DNA of 64,000 nucleotides from an uncultured Collinsella sp. (GTDB lineage: Bacteria; Actinomycetota; Coriobacteriia; Coriobacteriales; Coriobacteriaceae), in contig CABUGI010000003.1 in the NCBI GenBank assembly GCA_902491055.1, positions 1 through 64,000 of the forward strand. The letters run 5' to 3'. Made by a program: the position numbers and the translations under genes. Positions 17,502 through 26,756 of the stretch are shown in pieces. Position 1 is the first letter of the stretch, and every line of letters begins with the position of its first letter. Below the pieces are notes generated by a model. That model was not told the DNA's origin, did no database searches, and worked only from the letters and a program-made list of their open reading frames with translations.

Positions 17502-18428
17502 ATGGAAGCACAGGAAAACTCCCAGACTGAGCAGAATGCTCAGGCACCCAAGAAGCGCGAGCTGGCGCTCGTATCGCGCAGTACCTATATCAAGGAGAAG
17601 GCGCTGCAGTGGATCTTCTTTGCCTGCGCGTTTTTGGCGGTCGTTACCGTCATCCTGATTTTTGTCTTTACCACGTACTCGGCGCTGCCCGTCTTTACCG
17701 ACATCGGTCTGGCGGACTTCTTTAGCTTTACGTGGGCGCCCTCTGAGGGCCACTACGGCATCATGTCGCTGCTTGCCGGCTCAGGTCTGGTGACCGTCGG
17801 TGCGCTCGCCATGGGCGTGCCGCTGGGCGTGGGCACGGCCGTGTACCTGGTCGAGATCGCCGGCAAGCGCGTGCGCAAGCTCATCAGCCCTGCCGTCGAC
17901 CTGCTGGCCGGCATCCCTTCTATCATCTACGGCTTTTTCGGCATGATCATCATCCGCCCGTTTATCGCACAACTGACCGGCGGCCTTGGTTTTGGTGCGC
18001 TGACGGCGTGGTTTGTGCTCGCCATCATGATCGTCCCTACCATCACCACGCTCACCATCGATGCCCTCAATTCCATTCCCATGGGCATTCGCGAGGCATC
18101 GTATGCCATGGGTGCTACTAAGTGGCAGACCATCTATAAGGTCGTGCTACCTGCCGCTAAGCTGGGTATCGTGGATGCCATCGTGCTGGGTATGGGCCGT
18201 GCCATCGGAGAGACCATGGCCGTGCTCATGGTCGTGGGTAACGCCCCGGTTATTCCCGACAGCATTGCGAGCCCTATCTCGACGCTCACGAGCCAGATCG
18301 CGCTCGACATGAGCTATTCCTCGGGTCTGCATCGCTCGGCGCTGTTCGGCATGGGCGTGGTCCTGTTTATCATCTCCGCCACGCTGGTGGGCATCGTCCG
18401 TCTGATTTCCAAGAAGAAGAGGGGGTAG
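17502..18428 (+). CDS. pstC: PstC, phosphate ABC transporter permease
   Basis: One of the two membrane subunits of the Pst high-affinity phosphate importer. The 308-residue protein has six predicted membrane segments from about residue 35 on, and the cytoplasmic EAA-type loop reads REASYAMGATKWQTIYKVVLPAAK, with GMGRAIGETMAVLM after it, typical of PstC. A charged N-terminal tail precedes the first segment. The start ATG 17502 follows AAGGGGAG across the pstS stop codon. pstA follows after 3 bases. Confidence 0.95.
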   Translation: MEAQENSQTEQNAQAPKKRELALVSRSTYIKEKALQWIFFACAFLAVVTVILIFVFTTYSALPVFTDIGLADFFSFTWAPSEGHYGIMSLLAGSGLVTVGALAMGVPLGVGTAVYLVEIAGKRVRKLISPAVDLLAGIPSIIYGFFGMIIIRPFIAQLTGGLGFGALTAWFVLAIMIVPTITTLTIDALNSIPMGIREASYAMGATKWQTIYKVVLPAAKLGIVDAIVLGMGRAIGETMAVLMVVGNAPVIPDSIASPISTLTSQIALDMSYSSGLHRSALFGMGVVLFIISATLVGIVRLISKKKRG

Positions 18429-18431
18429 GCT

Positions 18432-19337
18432 ATGTCCGATTCCGTTGACACGACGGTCGATACGACCTCGTCGCGCGAGCGCATCAAGCGTGCCCTTTCC
18501 CACGGCAAGAAGGGCCGCATCAACAAGGACCTGTCCAACAAGATCATGCTTGGCGTGTTTCGTGCCGCTGCCTACATCACCACGCTGGTGCTGGTCGCTA
18601 TCATCGCCTACGTGGTCATCAACGGCCTGCCACACATCTCGCTCGACTTTATCTTCGGTTGGCCCCAGGGCGTCAACGCCGAGGGCGGAATTTGGCCCAC
18701 GATCGTCTCGACCGTCTACGTGACGGCGCTCGCCATGCTTATCTGCACGCCGATCGCTGTGCTGGCAGCCGTCTATCTGGCCGAGTACGCCAAGCAGGGC
18801 AAGGTCGTCGAGCTCATTCGCTACGCTGCTGACGCTTTGGCCTCGGTGCCCTCCATCGTTATGGGCCTGTTTGGCTACGCCTTGTTTGTCGAGGCCATGG
18901 GTCTGGGCCTTTCGATGGTCTCGGCCGCCCTGGCACTCGCGCTCTTGATGCTTCCCATCGTCATGCGTACCACCGAAGAGGCCATTCGCGCCGTTCCGCG
19001 CTATATCCGCTGGGGCGCATATGGCCTGGGCGCCACCAAGTGGCAGGTTGTCTCCAAGATCGTGCTTCCTTCTGCCTTTGGCCGTATTGCCACGGGCATC
19101 GTTCTCGCCATCGGCCGTGCCATTGGCGAGACCGCGGTGGTGCTCTACACCATGGGGCAGGCCATCAATCTACCTATTTCGCCGCTCGATTCCGGCCGCC
19201 CCATGACGGTTCACCTGTATCTGCTTGCCAACGACGGCATCAACATGAACGCAGCCTACGGCACCGCGCTCTTGCTGATGGTGATCATTCTGGCCTTCAA
19301 CCTGTTTGCGCGCTTCCTGTCGCGCAGGCGTCGCTAG
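18432..19337 (+). CDS. pstA: PstA, phosphate ABC transporter permease
   Basis: Second permease subunit of the Pst importer. The 301-residue protein has about six membrane segments; the loop that couples to PstB is WGAYGLGATKWQVVSKIVLPSAFG, followed by AIGRAIGETAVVLYTMG. The first 35 residues are polar and basic. It starts 3 bases after pstC and ends 12 bases before pstB, so all four pst genes form one transcription unit. Confidence 0.95.
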   Translation: MSDSVDTTVDTTSSRERIKRALSHGKKGRINKDLSNKIMLGVFRAAAYITTLVLVAIIAYVVINGLPHISLDFIFGWPQGVNAEGGIWPTIVSTVYVTALAMLICTPIAVLAAVYLAEYAKQGKVVELIRYAADALASVPSIVMGLFGYALFVEAMGLGLSMVSAALALALLMLPIVMRTTEEAIRAVPRYIRWGAYGLGATKWQVVSKIVLPSAFGRIATGIVLAIGRAIGETAVVLYTMGQAINLPISPLDSGRPMTVHLYLLANDGINMNAAYGTALLLMVIILAFNLFARFLSRRRR

Positions 19338-19349
19338 TTAAGGAGTCCC

Positions 19350-20153
<804 letters not shown>

Positions 20154-20245
20154 TCGGTGCGACTAGTCCCAAGCCGATCGGATCTGGTCCGGTGCGTATT
20201 CACTGTGCGGGCGGCATGACCGCACCCAACTGATTGGAGTGAACC

Positions 20246-21103
20246 ATGCGCAAACTGTTTTCCCGTCAGCTCATCGAGGCCCGTCACGAGATGCTGAGCA
20301 TCTACGAGGCCGTCGATCTGGCCCTCCACGATGCCGTGAAGGCCTATGTGACCGACGACCGCAAGCTCGCCACCAAGACCAAGAAGCGCACGCTTTCGAT
20401 TGACGCACGCTGCGCCAACCTGGAGGCCGTCTGCTACAACCTGATTGCCACGCAGTCACCGGTCGCCTCCGACTTCCGCTTGCTGCAGACGATCATCTAC
20501 GTCGACTTTAACCTGCAGCGCATGACCGATAAGGTTCGCCAGATTTGCCGCGCCACGCGTCATATGATCAAGGCCGACATCTCGCTGCCCAAGGAGCTTG
20601 TCGGCACGGTCGAGGCCGAGGCTGAGGCCGTCTACCAGGTGCTGGGCTCTTCGCTTTCTGCGCTCGTCACCAACGACATGTCCATCATCTGCAACTTGGC
20701 CGTCGAGGACGAGCCAGTGCATGCCGCCTACGAGAAGTTCTTCCGCACCTTTAACCGCATGGACACGGGCGATTTTATGGACGACGACAGCAACTATGAC
20801 GACCTGCGCCGCGCCATCATGGTATCGCGCTATCTCGATCGCATCGCCTCGATTTCCATCGATGCCGCCTGCCGTCTGACCTTCCTGTTGACCGGACAGC
20901 GTATGACTGCCGGTGATATCGCCTGCACTGATGAGGATGAGCTCGAGAGCATGCGCGTGCCTTCGGGCGAGGGTGTTATCATGAGGCCCGCCGTCGATGC
21001 ACGCTACGTTGCCAAGGTGCCCGTTAACGAGGTCAGCGAGGGTCTTCGCTACCTGCTCGATCATCTTGAGGATGAGGACGATGGCGAGGACGACGAGGAG
21101 TAA
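20246..21103 (+). CDS. phoU: PhoU, phosphate signalling regulator
   Basis: PhoU connects Pst transport activity to the phosphate response histidine kinase and shuts the response off when phosphate is ample. The protein has two three-helix PhoU repeats with the metal-binding acidic motifs, and starts MRKLFSRQLIEARHEMLSIYEAV. At 285 residues it is longer than the usual 215-240 because of a C-terminal extension that ends in an acidic run (about the last 16 residues). The 92-base gap after pstB includes a small dyad but no clear terminator, so it likely belongs to the pst operon. Confidence 0.93.
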   Translation: MRKLFSRQLIEARHEMLSIYEAVDLALHDAVKAYVTDDRKLATKTKKRTLSIDARCANLEAVCYNLIATQSPVASDFRLLQTIIYVDFNLQRMTDKVRQICRATRHMIKADISLPKELVGTVEAEAEAVYQVLGSSLSALVTNDMSIICNLAVEDEPVHAAYEKFFRTFNRMDTGDFMDDDSNYDDLRRAIMVSRYLDRIASISIDAACRLTFLLTGQRMTAGDIACTDEDELESMRVPSGEGVIMRPAVDARYVAKVPVNEVSEGLRYLLDHLEDEDDGEDDEE

Positions 21104-21140
21104 GTAACCCCGTTCGTCGAAAGATTGTAAATACCTAAGT

Positions 21141-21177
21141 GAGCGCGGCCTTGCACATGCGGGGCCGCGCTCTTGCG
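21141..21177 (+). terminator. Hairpin after phoU, probable terminator
   Basis: GAGCGCGGCC and GGCCGCGCTC form a perfect 10-bp stem with a 12-base loop, followed by TTGCGTT, a weak T stretch. It likely ends the pst-phoU transcript; read-through into yggS is possible. Confidence 0.55.
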
Positions 21178-21222
21178 TTAGCATGGGACTACTTGTTTGG
21201 CTGTCAGCGGAGGCGATTGGCA

Positions 21223-21960
21223 ATGGATAACTATTTGGACTTGATGCGCGCTCGCCGCGAGCAGATTCTGGAACGTTTTTATGCGGCGCTCGATCGCGCG
21301 GGCCGTCCCCACGACGCCGCGCGCCTCATTGCCGTGTCCAAGACCGTTGGTGTCGATGAGACCGTTGCCGCCATCCAGGCGGGGTATCGCCATTTTGCCG
21401 AGAATCGCCCGCAGGAGCTGGTTCGCAAGCTCACAGGTTTGGCGGAGCATCCGGAGCTGCCCGAGGTGCGCTTCGATATGATCGGCAACCTGCAGACCAA
21501 TAAGATCAATGCGGTGCTGGGCTCAGCCGAGCTGATTCACTCGGTGGGTTCGCTGCATCTGGCGCAGGCGATCTCGAGCCGTGCTGCCCGCAAGATTGAG
21601 GCAGGCGAACTCGCCGGCCCCCAGCGTGTGCTCATTGAGGTCAATGTGAGTGGTGAGGAGTCGAAGGGAGGCTTTTCGCCCGATGAGATTCGCGCCGCCG
21701 CGGGTGAGCTTGCGGAACTTGAGGGAATTTGCGTACAGGGGCTTATGACTATGGCGCCCCGGGGGAATAAGGATGTGGCACGCCGCACCTTTGCGGGGCT
21801 TCGTGAGCTGAGGGATGAGCTGGAGGCGGCGCATCCCGATTTGAACCTGCCTGAGCTTTCCTGCGGCATGAGCGAAGACTTTGAGCCTGCCCTTGAGGAG
21901 GGCTCTACGCTCGTTCGCCTGGGCAGGGTAGTATTTAGCCCGGAGTTTGCAGTAAAATAA
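21223..21960 (+). CDS. yggS: YggS-family pyridoxal phosphate homeostasis protein
   Basis: YggS (PLPBP) binds pyridoxal 5'-phosphate and balances vitamin B6 and amino acid pools; no enzymatic reaction is established. The 245-residue TIM-barrel protein has the PLP lysine in LIAVSKTVG and the blocks IGNLQTNKIN, LIEVNVSGEESKGG and LSCGMSEDF. The start ATG 21223 is set by CGGAGG nine bases upstream. In Gram-positive bacteria the gene is usually next to sepF and yggT, as here. Confidence 0.95.
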   Translation: MDNYLDLMRARREQILERFYAALDRAGRPHDAARLIAVSKTVGVDETVAAIQAGYRHFAENRPQELVRKLTGLAEHPELPEVRFDMIGNLQTNKINAVLGSAELIHSVGSLHLAQAISSRAARKIEAGELAGPQRVLIEVNVSGEESKGGFSPDEIRAAAGELAELEGICVQGLMTMAPRGNKDVARRTFAGLRELRDELEAAHPDLNLPELSCGMSEDFEPALEEGSTLVRLGRVVFSPEFAVK

Positions 21961-22020
21961 GGCTCTGAAGTGCGCACTGATTATCGGGGCGCCTGCACTA
22001 AACCGCGAGAGGACACAACC

Positions 22021-22743
22021 ATGGGCTTCCTTGACGAGATTAAAAATAAGATGCACCTGGGCGGCCAGCAGGGTTACGACCAGGGTTATGGCCAGGACGA
22101 CGACTACGGCTACGATGACGGCTATGACGATAGTTATCAGGGCAACGGCTACAGCGGTGCTTCGGGCGAGGGCTTCTACACCCAAGACGAGCCGAGCAAC
22201 GGCCTGCTTGGTCAGACGCGCCGCGGTGAAGCTGAGTCGGTTGCCGTGTATACGCGCTCCGGTCAGCTGGTCGGCGATGACTCCCGCCATGCCACGACGT
22301 ATAACCCGCCTTCGCGCTCGCAGGACAGTGTTGCGAGCGGTTATCGTCCCGGTGCCTATGACACGCCGTCGAGCTACGCCGAGAATACCCGCGCCCGTGC
22401 CGCCGCTGCACCCGCGCCTGCACCGAGCGATGCCTCGGCCTATGCGAGCAATATCATCAACGCCACGCCGCAGCTGCCGGCCTATGTCCTGCGCCCCGAG
22501 AGCTATGACGACGTGGAGACTGTGGTGCGCCGCGTTCGCACCAAGCAGCCTGTCGCACTGATTTTTGTGGGCGTACGCACCGAAGTTGCCAAGCGCGTCT
22601 TGGACTTCTCTTACGGCTTTGCCTGCGGTCTGGGTGCCACGGTCAAGGAGGTGGGCGACCGCGTGTTCATGGTGCTGCCCGCCGGTTGCGAGGTCAAAGA
22701 TTCCGATCTCAAGAAGCTTCGTGCCGACGGCTACCTTAAGTAA
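22021..22743 (+). CDS. sepF: SepF, membrane anchor of FtsZ
   Basis: SepF binds the membrane through an N-terminal amphipathic helix and tethers FtsZ filaments by their C-terminal peptide. In this 240-residue protein residues 1-14 (MGFLDEIKNKMHLG) are the membrane helix, residues 15-145 are a low-complexity linker rich in Gly, Tyr, Asp, Ser and Pro, and residues about 155-240 are the folded SepF domain starting YVLRPESYDD. With no ftsA in this region, SepF is probably the main FtsZ tether. GAGAGGA precedes ATG 22021. Confidence 0.93.
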   Translation: MGFLDEIKNKMHLGGQQGYDQGYGQDDDYGYDDGYDDSYQGNGYSGASGEGFYTQDEPSNGLLGQTRRGEAESVAVYTRSGQLVGDDSRHATTYNPPSRSQDSVASGYRPGAYDTPSSYAENTRARAAAAPAPAPSDASAYASNIINATPQLPAYVLRPESYDDVETVVRRVRTKQPVALIFVGVRTEVAKRVLDFSYGFACGLGATVKEVGDRVFMVLPAGCEVKDSDLKKLRADGYLK

Positions 22744-22764
22744 AGACAAGACGAGGAGATTCCC

Positions 22765-23046
22765 ATCAACATCTACACTATCGTCCAGCTGGTCAACACG
22801 CTGTTCAACTTCTATTCCACGCTCATTGTCGTCTACTGCTTTATGACGTGGATTCCCATGAAGCAGGGTGGTTTGCTTCAGGATATTGCTGCGGTGCTTG
22901 ATAGCGTGTGCGGTCCGTGGCTCAACCTGTTCCGTCGTTTCATCCCGCCGATGGGCGGTATCGATTTTTCGCCGGTCGTTGCGATTATTGCGTTGCAGTT
23001 GGTGCAGAGGCTGGTTCTGCAGCTTCTTATAGGTATACTCGTGTAG
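22765..23046 (+). CDS. yggT: YggT-family membrane protein, apparent ATC start codon
   Basis: A 93-residue integral membrane protein of the YggT family, which accompanies sepF and divIVA in Gram-positive bacteria and has a poorly known role linked to division or osmotic stress. Two hydrophobic segments are visible, IVQLVNTLFNFYSTLIVVYC and the C-terminal VVAIIALQLVQRLVLQLLIG. No ATG, GTG or TTG exists in frame between the sepF stop (22741) and ATG 22843, and starting at 22843 would delete the first membrane segment. GAGGAG at 22753-22758 lies exactly six bases before ATC 22765, so I infer initiation at ATC; ATT 22759 is too close. Confidence 0.8.
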   Translation: MNIYTIVQLVNTLFNFYSTLIVVYCFMTWIPMKQGGLLQDIAAVLDSVCGPWLNLFRRFIPPMGGIDFSPVVAIIALQLVQRLVLQLLIGILV

Positions 23047-23107
23047 AACTGTCTTAGTAACTTACGTCGGGCGTGTAGCGCCGAGGCGATGAAAAAGGAG
23101 ACTTGTT

Positions 23108-23782
23108 ATGGCTATTACCCCTGCAGACATCCAGGCTCAGACTTTCTCTGAGGCCAAGCGTGGCTACGATCCTGCCGAGGTCGACGTCTTCTTGGAGACG
23201 CTGTCCTCCGAGGTTGACGCTATGCTCGCTAAGATCGTCGACCTTAAGGGTCGTCTGACTGCTACCGAGCAGCAGCTTGCCGATGCGCAGGCTCAGCTTG
23301 CCCAGGCTCAGGATGCCACCGCCCAGGCCGTTCCTGCCGCCCCCGTGGCTGCTCCCGCCCCTGACTTCTCCGCTCAGGAGCGCCAGATTTCCGCTGCCCT
23401 GATCGCTGCCCAGCAGACCGCTGAGACCATCGTCAACGATGCCAACGAGAACGCTGAGCGTATCCGCAACGAGGCTGACGCCAAGGCCCGCGAGGTTATC
23501 CGCCAGGCTCTGACCGAGAAGCAGGCCGAGCTCGAGGAGATCGATCGTCTCAAGGCTTCCCGTGAGGAGTTCAAGGCAGAGTATCTCAAGCTCATCCAGC
23601 ACTTCATGGACGATGCCCAGAATTCCTTCCCGGCCGATCTGATGGCTTCCACGCCGGTCGGTTCTGCCGCTTCTCCTGCAGTGACTGTTCCCGCCGAGCC
23701 GCTGCCCGTCGCTGACCCGGTTGTCCCCGTGGCCGATCCCTTCGCCCCGATCGACAACTTTGCTGCCGACGACCTGGACTAA
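23108..23782 (+). CDS. divIVA: DivIVA-domain protein
   Basis: DivIVA proteins bind negatively curved membrane at poles and septa and organise growth or division. The N-terminal membrane-binding domain is clear (MAITPADIQAQTFSEAKRGY, then DPAEVDVFLE), followed by a long coiled coil (about 35-75 and 95-175) separated by an Ala/Pro linker, and a disordered C-terminus rich in Ala, Pro and Val. The length of 224 residues is typical. AAAAGGAG precedes the ATG. The gene is followed by a strong terminator, closing the yggS-sepF-yggT-divIVA group. Confidence 0.93.
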   Translation: MAITPADIQAQTFSEAKRGYDPAEVDVFLETLSSEVDAMLAKIVDLKGRLTATEQQLADAQAQLAQAQDATAQAVPAAPVAAPAPDFSAQERQISAALIAAQQTAETIVNDANENAERIRNEADAKAREVIRQALTEKQAELEEIDRLKASREEFKAEYLKLIQHFMDDAQNSFPADLMASTPVGSAASPAVTVPAEPLPVADPVVPVADPFAPIDNFAADDLD

Positions 23783-23810
23783 CATTCGGCCTACAATTTA
23801 GTGCCTAGAA

Positions 23811-23838
23811 AGGACCCGCAGCTTGCGGGTCCTTTTTT
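23811..23838 (+). terminator. Terminator after divIVA
   Basis: AGGACCCGCA and TGCGGGTCCT form a perfect 10-bp stem with a 3-base loop, followed by six T. Confidence 0.92.
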
Positions 23839-23863
23839 ATGACTGTGCCGGAGTGCGTAACAT

Positions 23864-23901
23864 AAAAAACCGAGCCCTGCACATAATGGCGCAGAACTCG
23901 G
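23864..23901 (-). terminator. Terminator of the nitroreductase gene (minus strand)
   Basis: On the minus strand CCGAG-TT-CTGC pairs with GCAG-GG-CTCGG around a 9-base loop and is followed by six T (A run at 23864-23869 on the plus strand). Confidence 0.75.
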
Positions 23902-23949
23902 CGAATGGGTGAGCGGTAAAAGGTAGGTTTTAGGGCATGTGCCAAAAAA

Positions 23950-24480
23950 CTACTTGAGGAGGAAGTTGGGGAGGGGAATGGTACGGGCCTCGCGATGCTC
24001 GGGGTCGGCGATGTGGTCGGCAGGATAGCCACAGACAAGCATGTGATAGGGATAAACGCCCTTGGGCAGATTGAACTGCTCCTGTGCCACCTCTGGCTTA
24101 AAATGGCATACCCAGCACGTTCCCAGGCCCTGCTCGGTGGCCTCCATCATCATCTGATCGCAAACGATGGATGTATCGATTTCGCTGGAATTCATCTGAT
24201 CATACGGGCGCACCCAAGCATCATCGGTAACGCTGCAAATAAGGAAGATAAGCGGAGCGCCAAAGATAGACCCATCACGAGCAAACCGAGGCTGACAAAC
24301 AGCAGCCTTCTCCAGAAGCTCAGGCGTATCCAACACCATCACACGGGTTGGATGATTATTACAAGCAGAAGGAGCAATCCGCCCAGCCTCAACAATGGCA
24401 TCCACCACAGCTTGCTCAACAGAACGATCCTCAAACTCACGACAAGAATATCGACCCCGAGCCAGATCCATATACGACAT
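23950..24480 (-). CDS. Nitroreductase family protein
   Basis: A 176-residue flavin-dependent oxidoreductase of the nitroreductase fold. The N-terminal FMN motif is MDLARGRYSCREFEDRSV and the second is IAPSACNNHPTRV; the late block GTCWVCHFKPE follows. Proteins of this kind reduce nitro or quinone compounds with NAD(P)H; the natural substrate is not predictable. GGAGGG sits eight bases before the ATG at 24480. The first half of the gene uses far more T-ending codons than its neighbours, and the upstream flank is A/C-rich on the plus strand, which suggests a local mutational bias or recent arrival. Confidence 0.85.
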   Translation of the reverse strand: MSYMDLARGRYSCREFEDRSVEQAVVDAIVEAGRIAPSACNNHPTRVMVLDTPELLEKAAVCQPRFARDGSIFGAPLIFLICSVTDDAWVRPYDQMNSSEIDTSIVCDQMMMEATEQGLGTCWVCHFKPEVAQEQFNLPKGVYPYHMLVCGYPADHIADPEHREARTIPLPNFLLK

Positions 24481-24651
24481 ACAAGCCCTCCAACAATTTA
24501 AAATCAAACAAACCCAAAGTAACCCAAACAGTATCCAAAGCAGCAATCAGCCAATCGCTCATCGAATACCAAAGTAAAACCCCGAGCAATCAAGGGTCAT
24601 CACAGCAAAGGCCCCACCACGCTCAACCCCTCAGCCAAAGTTCCCAATGGT

Positions 24652-24760
24652 GGTACGTAAGGGAGCGGGCCCGACCACTAATACCTTTTGAACGACTCTG
24701 CTTGCAGCCGGAGTGAAAAAGGTATTAGTGGTCGGGCCCGCGACCGGTGGGACACGTACC
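24652..24760. repeat. Large nested inverted repeat upstream of the nitroreductase gene
   Basis: Perfect 25-base arms (24665-24689 and 24717-24741, cores GCGGGCCCGACCAC and its complement) enclose a 27-base loop. Outer arms GGTACGT (24652-24658) and ACGTACC (24754-24760) add a second layer. The stem contains TTTT at its inner edge. It lies between two minus-strand genes. It could be a terminator of the DUF47 gene, a miniature mobile element, or a regulatory RNA structure; no terminal target duplication was recognised. Confidence 0.8.
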
Positions 24761-24765
24761 CCCAA

Positions 24766-25389
24766 TTAACTGTTCTTCATGACAATCGAATCCACAACAT
24801 CGGCCACATTCTCACAGCAGTCAGCGCAGTACTCCAGGAAGGCGTACACGTCACGCCAGGCGATGACCTCGAGCGGGTCCTTGCCGTTAACGTGCAGGTT
24901 GCGCATGGCGTTGATATAGAGCTCGTCGGCTTCGGACTCGATGGTGTTGATCTGGATGACGAGTTCGCGCAGGGTCTTGGACTTGCGGTAGTTGGGCAGC
25001 TCGACCATCAGGTCTTTCATGGCGCGGCAGGCGTCAGTCACCTTGTGAGCGATGACGATGGCGTCGGGATGGATGCTCTGGATGTTGGTGAAGTAGACGC
25101 GCTGCACGACGCCCTCGATGCGGTCGAGCACGGTGTCGAGTGAGCAGCTCATCAGATCCAGATCCTCGCGCTCGAGCGGGGTGATAAAGGCGGTGAGCAA
25201 GGCGTCTTCGAGCTCGTGGTGCTTCTTGTCTGCCGCATGCTCAATCGCATGCATCTTATCGAGCATGTCGTGGATCTGCGCGGGGTCAAAGTTCTCAAAA
25301 ATCTTGGTGAGCAGCTCGGCTGCCTGAACGGCGAGGTCGGCGCAGGCAACGTAGTTATCAAAGTAGAACGAATCGGGTTTCTTTGCCAT
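24766..25389 (-). CDS. DUF47 (PhoU-like) accessory protein of the Pit transporter
   Basis: A 207-residue all-helical protein of the DUF47/YkaA family, distantly related to PhoU. Such genes are almost always paired with pit-type phosphate transporters and are thought to modulate them. Visible features are the start FYFDNYVACADLAVQAAELL, the HAADKKHHELEDALLTAFITP helix with its conserved acidic and His residues, and PLEREDLDLMSCSLDTVLDRIEG. It begins 67 bases after the pit stop on the same strand with GAAAGGA before its ATG, so the two form an operon. Confidence 0.9.
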   Translation of the reverse strand: MAKKPDSFYFDNYVACADLAVQAAELLTKIFENFDPAQIHDMLDKMHAIEHAADKKHHELEDALLTAFITPLEREDLDLMSCSLDTVLDRIEGVVQRVYFTNIQSIHPDAIVIAHKVTDACRAMKDLMVELPNYRKSKTLRELVIQINTIESEADELYINAMRNLHVNGKDPLEVIAWRDVYAFLEYCADCCENVADVVDSIVMKNS

Positions 25390-25456
25390 GGGTGGGTCCT
25401 TTCGAGGCGAAGACGGGTGGGCGAAGTAATGCGGTCCGGATGGACGTTCGGTTTGA

Positions 25457-26506
25457 CTAGAGGAACATCATGAACAGCTTGGCCATGACAAAGCTGATGA
25501 GTCCGCAGGCGGGGAAGGTGAAGAACCAGGTGAACATCATGTCTTTGACGACGCCGAAGTTGATGGCTGAGAGGCGCTTGACGGCACCGACGCCCATGAT
25601 GGCGCAGGTCTTGATGTGTGTGGAGGACACGGGGATGCCGGTAAGGGTGGCAAGCAGCAGGTTTGCGGCGCCCGCCAGGTCGGCGGAGAAGCCCTGATAC
25701 TTTTCGAGCTTGACCATGCTCTGGCCGACGGACTTGATGATGCGCTCGCCGCCCACGCTGGTGCCGATACCCATAGTGGCCGAGCACAGCAGCATAATCC
25801 AGATGGGGATGCCTGCATCGCCGACGCTCGTCTGGCCGCTGGCAAAGGCCACGCCTAAAAAGAGCACGCCGATGAACTTCTGTCCATCCTGCGCGCCGTG
25901 CATAAAGCTCATGGCCGCAGCGCTCGCGATCTGAGCGTATTTAAAGAAGACATTGGCACGTCGCCTGTTGGCGGCGGCGAAAAGAATCGAGACGAGCTTG
26001 CACAGGACCCAGCCCATGACAAAGCCCAGGCCGATGGAGAGCGCCAGGCCGTAGATGACCTTCATCCACTCGTGGACGTTGACGCTGCTCGCACCGCCGA
26101 GGGCGATGGCGGCACCGGTCAGGCCGGCGATAAGGCTGTGGCTTTGCGAGGTGGGGATGCCAAAACGCGACGCTGTGGCGCCGTAGACGACGATGGAGAA
26201 CAGCGCCGCGCATAGGCAGGCGAGCGCCATGGTGCTGTTTCCGCCAAAGTCGACGATATGTGAGATGGTGTTGGCGACGCTCGCGTTAAAGTGCGTCATG
26301 ATGAGCACGCCGAGGAAGTTGAATGCGGCGCTCATGAGAATGGCGGCGCGGGCGGGCATGCAACGCGTAGTGACGCAGGTCGCGATGGCGTTGGGCGCGT
26401 CGGTCCATCCATTGACGAAGATGGCACCCAACGCGAGGATCACGGTGACGGCAAGGACTGGGTTCGACACAATTTGGCCGAGGAAGGTTGAGAACGTTAC
26501 GTCCAT
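25457..26506 (-). CDS. pit: PiT-family inorganic phosphate transporter
   Basis: A 349-residue membrane protein of the PiT family, low-affinity phosphate symporters driven by proton or sodium. Both copies of the family repeat are visible: GWTDAPNAIATCVTTR near the N-terminus and, in the second half, SFMHGAQDGQKFIGV with the later ISTH-like PVSSTHIKTCAIMGVG. About ten hydrophobic segments are present. Together with the pst operon at 16.7-21.1 kb this gives the cell a low-affinity and a high-affinity phosphate system close together. It is the first gene of the minus-strand pit-DUF47 unit. Confidence 0.94.
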   Translation of the reverse strand: MDVTFSTFLGQIVSNPVLAVTVILALGAIFVNGWTDAPNAIATCVTTRCMPARAAILMSAAFNFLGVLIMTHFNASVANTISHIVDFGGNSTMALACLCAALFSIVVYGATASRFGIPTSQSHSLIAGLTGAAIALGGASSVNVHEWMKVIYGLALSIGLGFVMGWVLCKLVSILFAAANRRRANVFFKYAQIASAAAMSFMHGAQDGQKFIGVLFLGVAFASGQTSVGDAGIPIWIMLLCSATMGIGTSVGGERIIKSVGQSMVKLEKYQGFSADLAGAANLLLATLTGIPVSSTHIKTCAIMGVGAVKRLSAINFGVVKDMMFTWFFTFPACGLISFVMAKLFMMFL

Positions 26507-26719
26507 ATATGGGCTTTCTCGAAGTTTGCAGACACGTTACAAAAACATGATAAATCGTATCACCTCCTGCGGGTCTCTTTACCGAGTTCTGATGGGAGAA
26601 GTGGACTTTTTGGCACTAAAATTGAATATTAGCCCTGTTGACCGCGGGTGTTCTTTTTGCTAACACGCCATGCGGACACGTGCGATTACTACGACACTCC
26701 AAAACCACAGTCTGTTCGC

Positions 26720-26749
26720 TTTACAACATACAAACATGCGTTCGATAAT
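26720..26749 (+). promoter_or_regulatory. Promoter with embedded LexA-like box
   Basis: TTTACA (26720-26725) and GATAAT (26744-26749) are separated by 18 bases. Inside lies CAAACATGCGTTCG (26731-26744), which differs at one base from the Gram-positive SOS box CGAACRNRYGTTCG. The promoter would start transcription at or next to the ATG at 26757. LexA control is inferred from the motif only. Confidence 0.5.
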
Positions 26750-26756
26750 AGGAGGC

